A DNA stretch of 63,077 nt from DATLWN01 sp964422615 (GTDB lineage: Bacteria > Pseudomonadota > Zetaproteobacteria > Mariprofundales > Mariprofundaceae), in the NCBI GenBank assembly GCA_964422615.1, contig CAYRBJ010000009.1:1-63077 (forward strand). Direction: 5' to 3'. How positions within the stretch are numbered: position 1 is the stretch's first letter; each line of letters begins with the position of its first letter. Position numbers and translations under genes: made by a program. The notes below the pieces were generated by a model that was not told where the DNA came from, made no database searches, and saw only the letters and a list, made by a program, of their open reading frames with translations. Of the stretch, positions 61,286 through 63,077 are shown piece after piece.

Positions 61286-63077
61286 CTATCGGTAATCTTT
61301 GGCCATGGCGTGCATTTCCTCACCCCAGGCTTCCACTTTCTTCGTTCCCAGATCGTTGCCGTCGCGGTCGCGCACGCTCACCGTGCCTTCGTCGCGCTCG
61401 CGGTCCCCGACCACGAGGATATACGGCACCCGGGCCAAAGTATGGGCGCGCACTTTATAGCCGACCTTCTCATTTCGCAAGTCCGATTCAACCCTAAAAC
61501 CTGTATGCCGCAGGCGATCGGCCACCTCGGCGGCGTAATCCGCCTGGGCATCGGTGATATTGCAGACGACCGCTTGCGTGGGAGCAAGCCACAGCGGGAA
61601 TTTACCCTCGTAGTGCTCGATCAGGATGCCGATGAAGCGCTCCAGCGAGCCGAGGATGGCCCGGTGTAGCATCACTGGGGTCTGGCGTGAACCATCCTCG
61701 GCCACATATTCGGCGCCCAGGCGGCCCGGCATCGAGAAATCGACCTGGATGGTACCGCACTGCCAGACGCGGCCCAGGCAATCCTTCAGCGAAAACTCGA
61801 TCTTCGGGCCGTAGAAGGCCCCCTCGCCCGGGTTTTCACCGTAGTCGATACCCTTGGCCTTCAGGGCCCGGTGCAGCGCACTCTCGGCCTTGTCCCACTG
61901 CTCATCGCTGCCCACACGCTTATCCGGCCGGTCGGACAGGAAAATGATCACGTCCTCGAAGCCGAAACGCCGGTATACCTCGAACACCAAGTCGATGAAG
62001 TGCCCGACCTCGTCCTGGATCTGCTCCTCGGTGCAGAAGATATGTGCGTCGTCCTGCACGAAATTCCTGAGGCGCATCAGCCCGTGCAGCGTGCCCGAGG
62101 GCTCGTTGCGATGGCAGGATCCGAACTCGGACAGGCGTAGCGGCAAATCGCGGTAAGAATGCAGCGTCTGGTTGAACACCTGGATATGGCACGGGCAGTT
62201 CATCGGCTTGATGGCGTAGTCCCGGTTCTCCGTGCTGGTGGTGAACATGTTGTCGTGGAAGGTCTCCCAGTGCCCCGACGCCTCCCACAGCTTGCGGTCC
62301 ACGATCTGCGGCGTCTTGATCTCCCGGTAACCGTGGGCGCGGATGGTGGTACGGATCTCGTTCTCGATGACCTGCCACAGCGTCCAGCCGTGCGGGTGCC
62401 AGAACACCATGCCCGGCGCCTCCTCCTGCAGGTGGAACAGCTCCAGCGCCTTGCCCAGCTTGCGATGGTCGCGCTTCTCGGCCTCCTCCAGCCGGTGCAG
62501 GTAGGCCTTCAGATCGTCCTTGTTGAGCCAGGCGGTGCCGTAGATGCGCTGCAACTGCTCGTTCTCGGCCTTGCCCTCCCAGTAGGCGCCGGCCACGCGC
62601 ATCAGCTTGAATGCCTTCAAACGATTGGTGTTCGGTACATGCGGGCCGCGGCACAAATCTCGCCAGTCGCCCTGCTTGTACAGGCTGACCACTTCGCCCG
62701 CCGGAATGCGCGCGATCAGCTTGGCCTTGTAGTGCTCGCCGATGGACTCGAAATGGCGCACGGCGTCGTCGCGCTCCCATTCCTCGCGGCTGATGTCGAG
62801 ATTCAGGCGCGCAAGCTCCGTCATCTTCTTCTCGATCCTCTCGAGATCCTCGGGGGTGAACGGCCGTTCGTAGGCGAAATCGTAGTAGAAGCCGTCCTCG
62901 ATCACGGGGCCGATGGTCACCTGGGCGCCGGGGAACAGCTCCTGCACGGCCATAGCCAAGAGATGCGCGGTGGAATGGCGAATGATCTCCAGCGCCTCGT
63001 CGGACTTGTCGGTGACGAGCGCGACCGTATCGCCGTCGTGCAGCACGTGGGAGGCATCGACCAGCTTGTCGTTGACC
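61286..63077 (-). CDS. thrS: threonyl-tRNA synthetase, 5' end outside window
   Basis: About 597 residues visible of a usual 640, starting within the N-terminal TGS domain (VNDKLVDASHVLHDG). The editing domain shows HSTAHLLAMAV and the SYWEGKAENEQL-type region; catalytic motif 2 is FRLSEFGSCHRNEPSGTL-like, and the C-terminal anticodon domain ends near EEMHAMAKDYR. First gene of thrS-infC-rpmI-rplT; 9 nt lie between its TAG and the infC ATC. Confidence 0.97.
   Translation of the reverse strand, partial: VNDKLVDASHVLHDGDTVALVTDKSDEALEIIRHSTAHLLAMAVQELFPGAQVTIGPVIEDGFYYDFAYERPFTPEDLERIEKKMTELARLNLDISREEWERDDAVRHFESIGEHYKAKLIARIPAGEVVSLYKQGDWRDLCRGPHVPNTNRLKAFKLMRVAGAYWEGKAENEQLQRIYGTAWLNKDDLKAYLHRLEEAEKRDHRKLGKALELFHLQEEAPGMVFWHPHGWTLWQVIENEIRTTIRAHGYREIKTPQIVDRKLWEASGHWETFHDNMFTTSTENRDYAIKPMNCPCHIQVFNQTLHSYRDLPLRLSEFGSCHRNEPSGTLHGLMRLRNFVQDDAHIFCTEEQIQDEVGHFIDLVFEVYRRFGFEDVIIFLSDRPDKRVGSDEQWDKAESALHRALKAKGIDYGENPGEGAFYGPKIEFSLKDCLGRVWQCGTIQVDFSMPGRLGAEYVAEDGSRQTPVMLHRAILGSLERFIGILIEHYEGKFPLWLAPTQAVVCNITDAQADYAAEVADRLRHTGFRVESDLRNEKVGYKVRAHTLARVPYILVVGDRERDEGTVSVRDRDGNDLGTKKVEAWGEEMHAMAKDYR

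Overview
The window is 63 kb of dense, GC-rich (about 60 %) bacterial chromosome with no phage, transposon, CRISPR array or rRNA/tRNA gene that I can recognise. Gene order points to a proteobacterium: leuB-asd-fimV-truA, rpsP-rimM-trmD-rplS, thrS-infC-rpmI-rplT-pheS-pheT, hflK-hflC-DUF2065, guaB-guaA, plus FimV, AmgK/MurU-type sugar recycling, an LptG-type permease and GlnD. A SAM-dependent RNA methyltransferase between trmD and rplS, two bacteriohemerythrins, a ferredoxin-type 2-oxoacid oxidoreductase and a DsrE2-TusA pair suggest a redox-versatile lineage outside the classic enterics. A zetaproteobacterium or a sulfur/iron-oxidising gammaproteobacterium would fit, but this is inference.

Layout. 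1-4.1 kb: end-truncated ketopantoate reductase, MaeB-type malic enzyme, M23 peptidase. 4.2-8.4 kb (+): degenerate JAMM-like protein, hemA-prfA-prmC, a bacteriohemerythrin. 8.4-12.8 kb (-): mutM, argS, SPOR protein, AmgK-like kinase. 12.8-20.2 kb: tandem cyclic-nucleotide-binding protein, DUF2065-hflC-hflK, LptG-like permease, SuhB, hybrid histidine kinase. 20.2-31.7 kb (-): rpsP-rimM-trmD-RNA methyltransferase-rplS, then glyA-nrdR-leuB-asd-fimV-EcfT-like-truA. 31.9-34.1 kb: second hemerythrin, nitrilase, GFA-family protein. 34.1-39.5 kb (-): ffh, FKBP lipoprotein, guaA, guaB. 39.6-44.9 kb (+): gamma, alpha and beta subunits of a 2-oxoacid:acceptor oxidoreductase, a GltD-like flavoprotein carrying a ferredoxin domain, then DsrE2 and TusA. 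45-54.2 kb (-): mutS, glnD, then an overlapping chain of patatin, CBU_0592-type membrane protein, MurU, FAD dehydrogenase, small membrane protein and a frameshifted monooxygenase-like gene. 54.6-63 kb (-): thrS-infC-rpmI-rplT, a hairpin-rich 390-nt spacer, pheS-pheT, a geranylgeranyl-reductase-family flavoprotein and rnhB.

Most of the window is housekeeping. The least ordinary unit is 39.6-44.9 kb: a complete 2-oxoacid oxidoreductase tied by overlapping reading frames to a fused flavoprotein/iron-sulfur electron-transfer subunit and followed by two sulfur-carrier proteins. Other points of note are non-ATG starts that decide protein ends (mutM TTG, infC ATC, porA-like TTG), an S16 protein with a long Ala/Glu tail running over the unresolved rimM start, a hemerythrin lacking one iron ligand, and several inverted repeats placed at gene starts or in divergent promoters.
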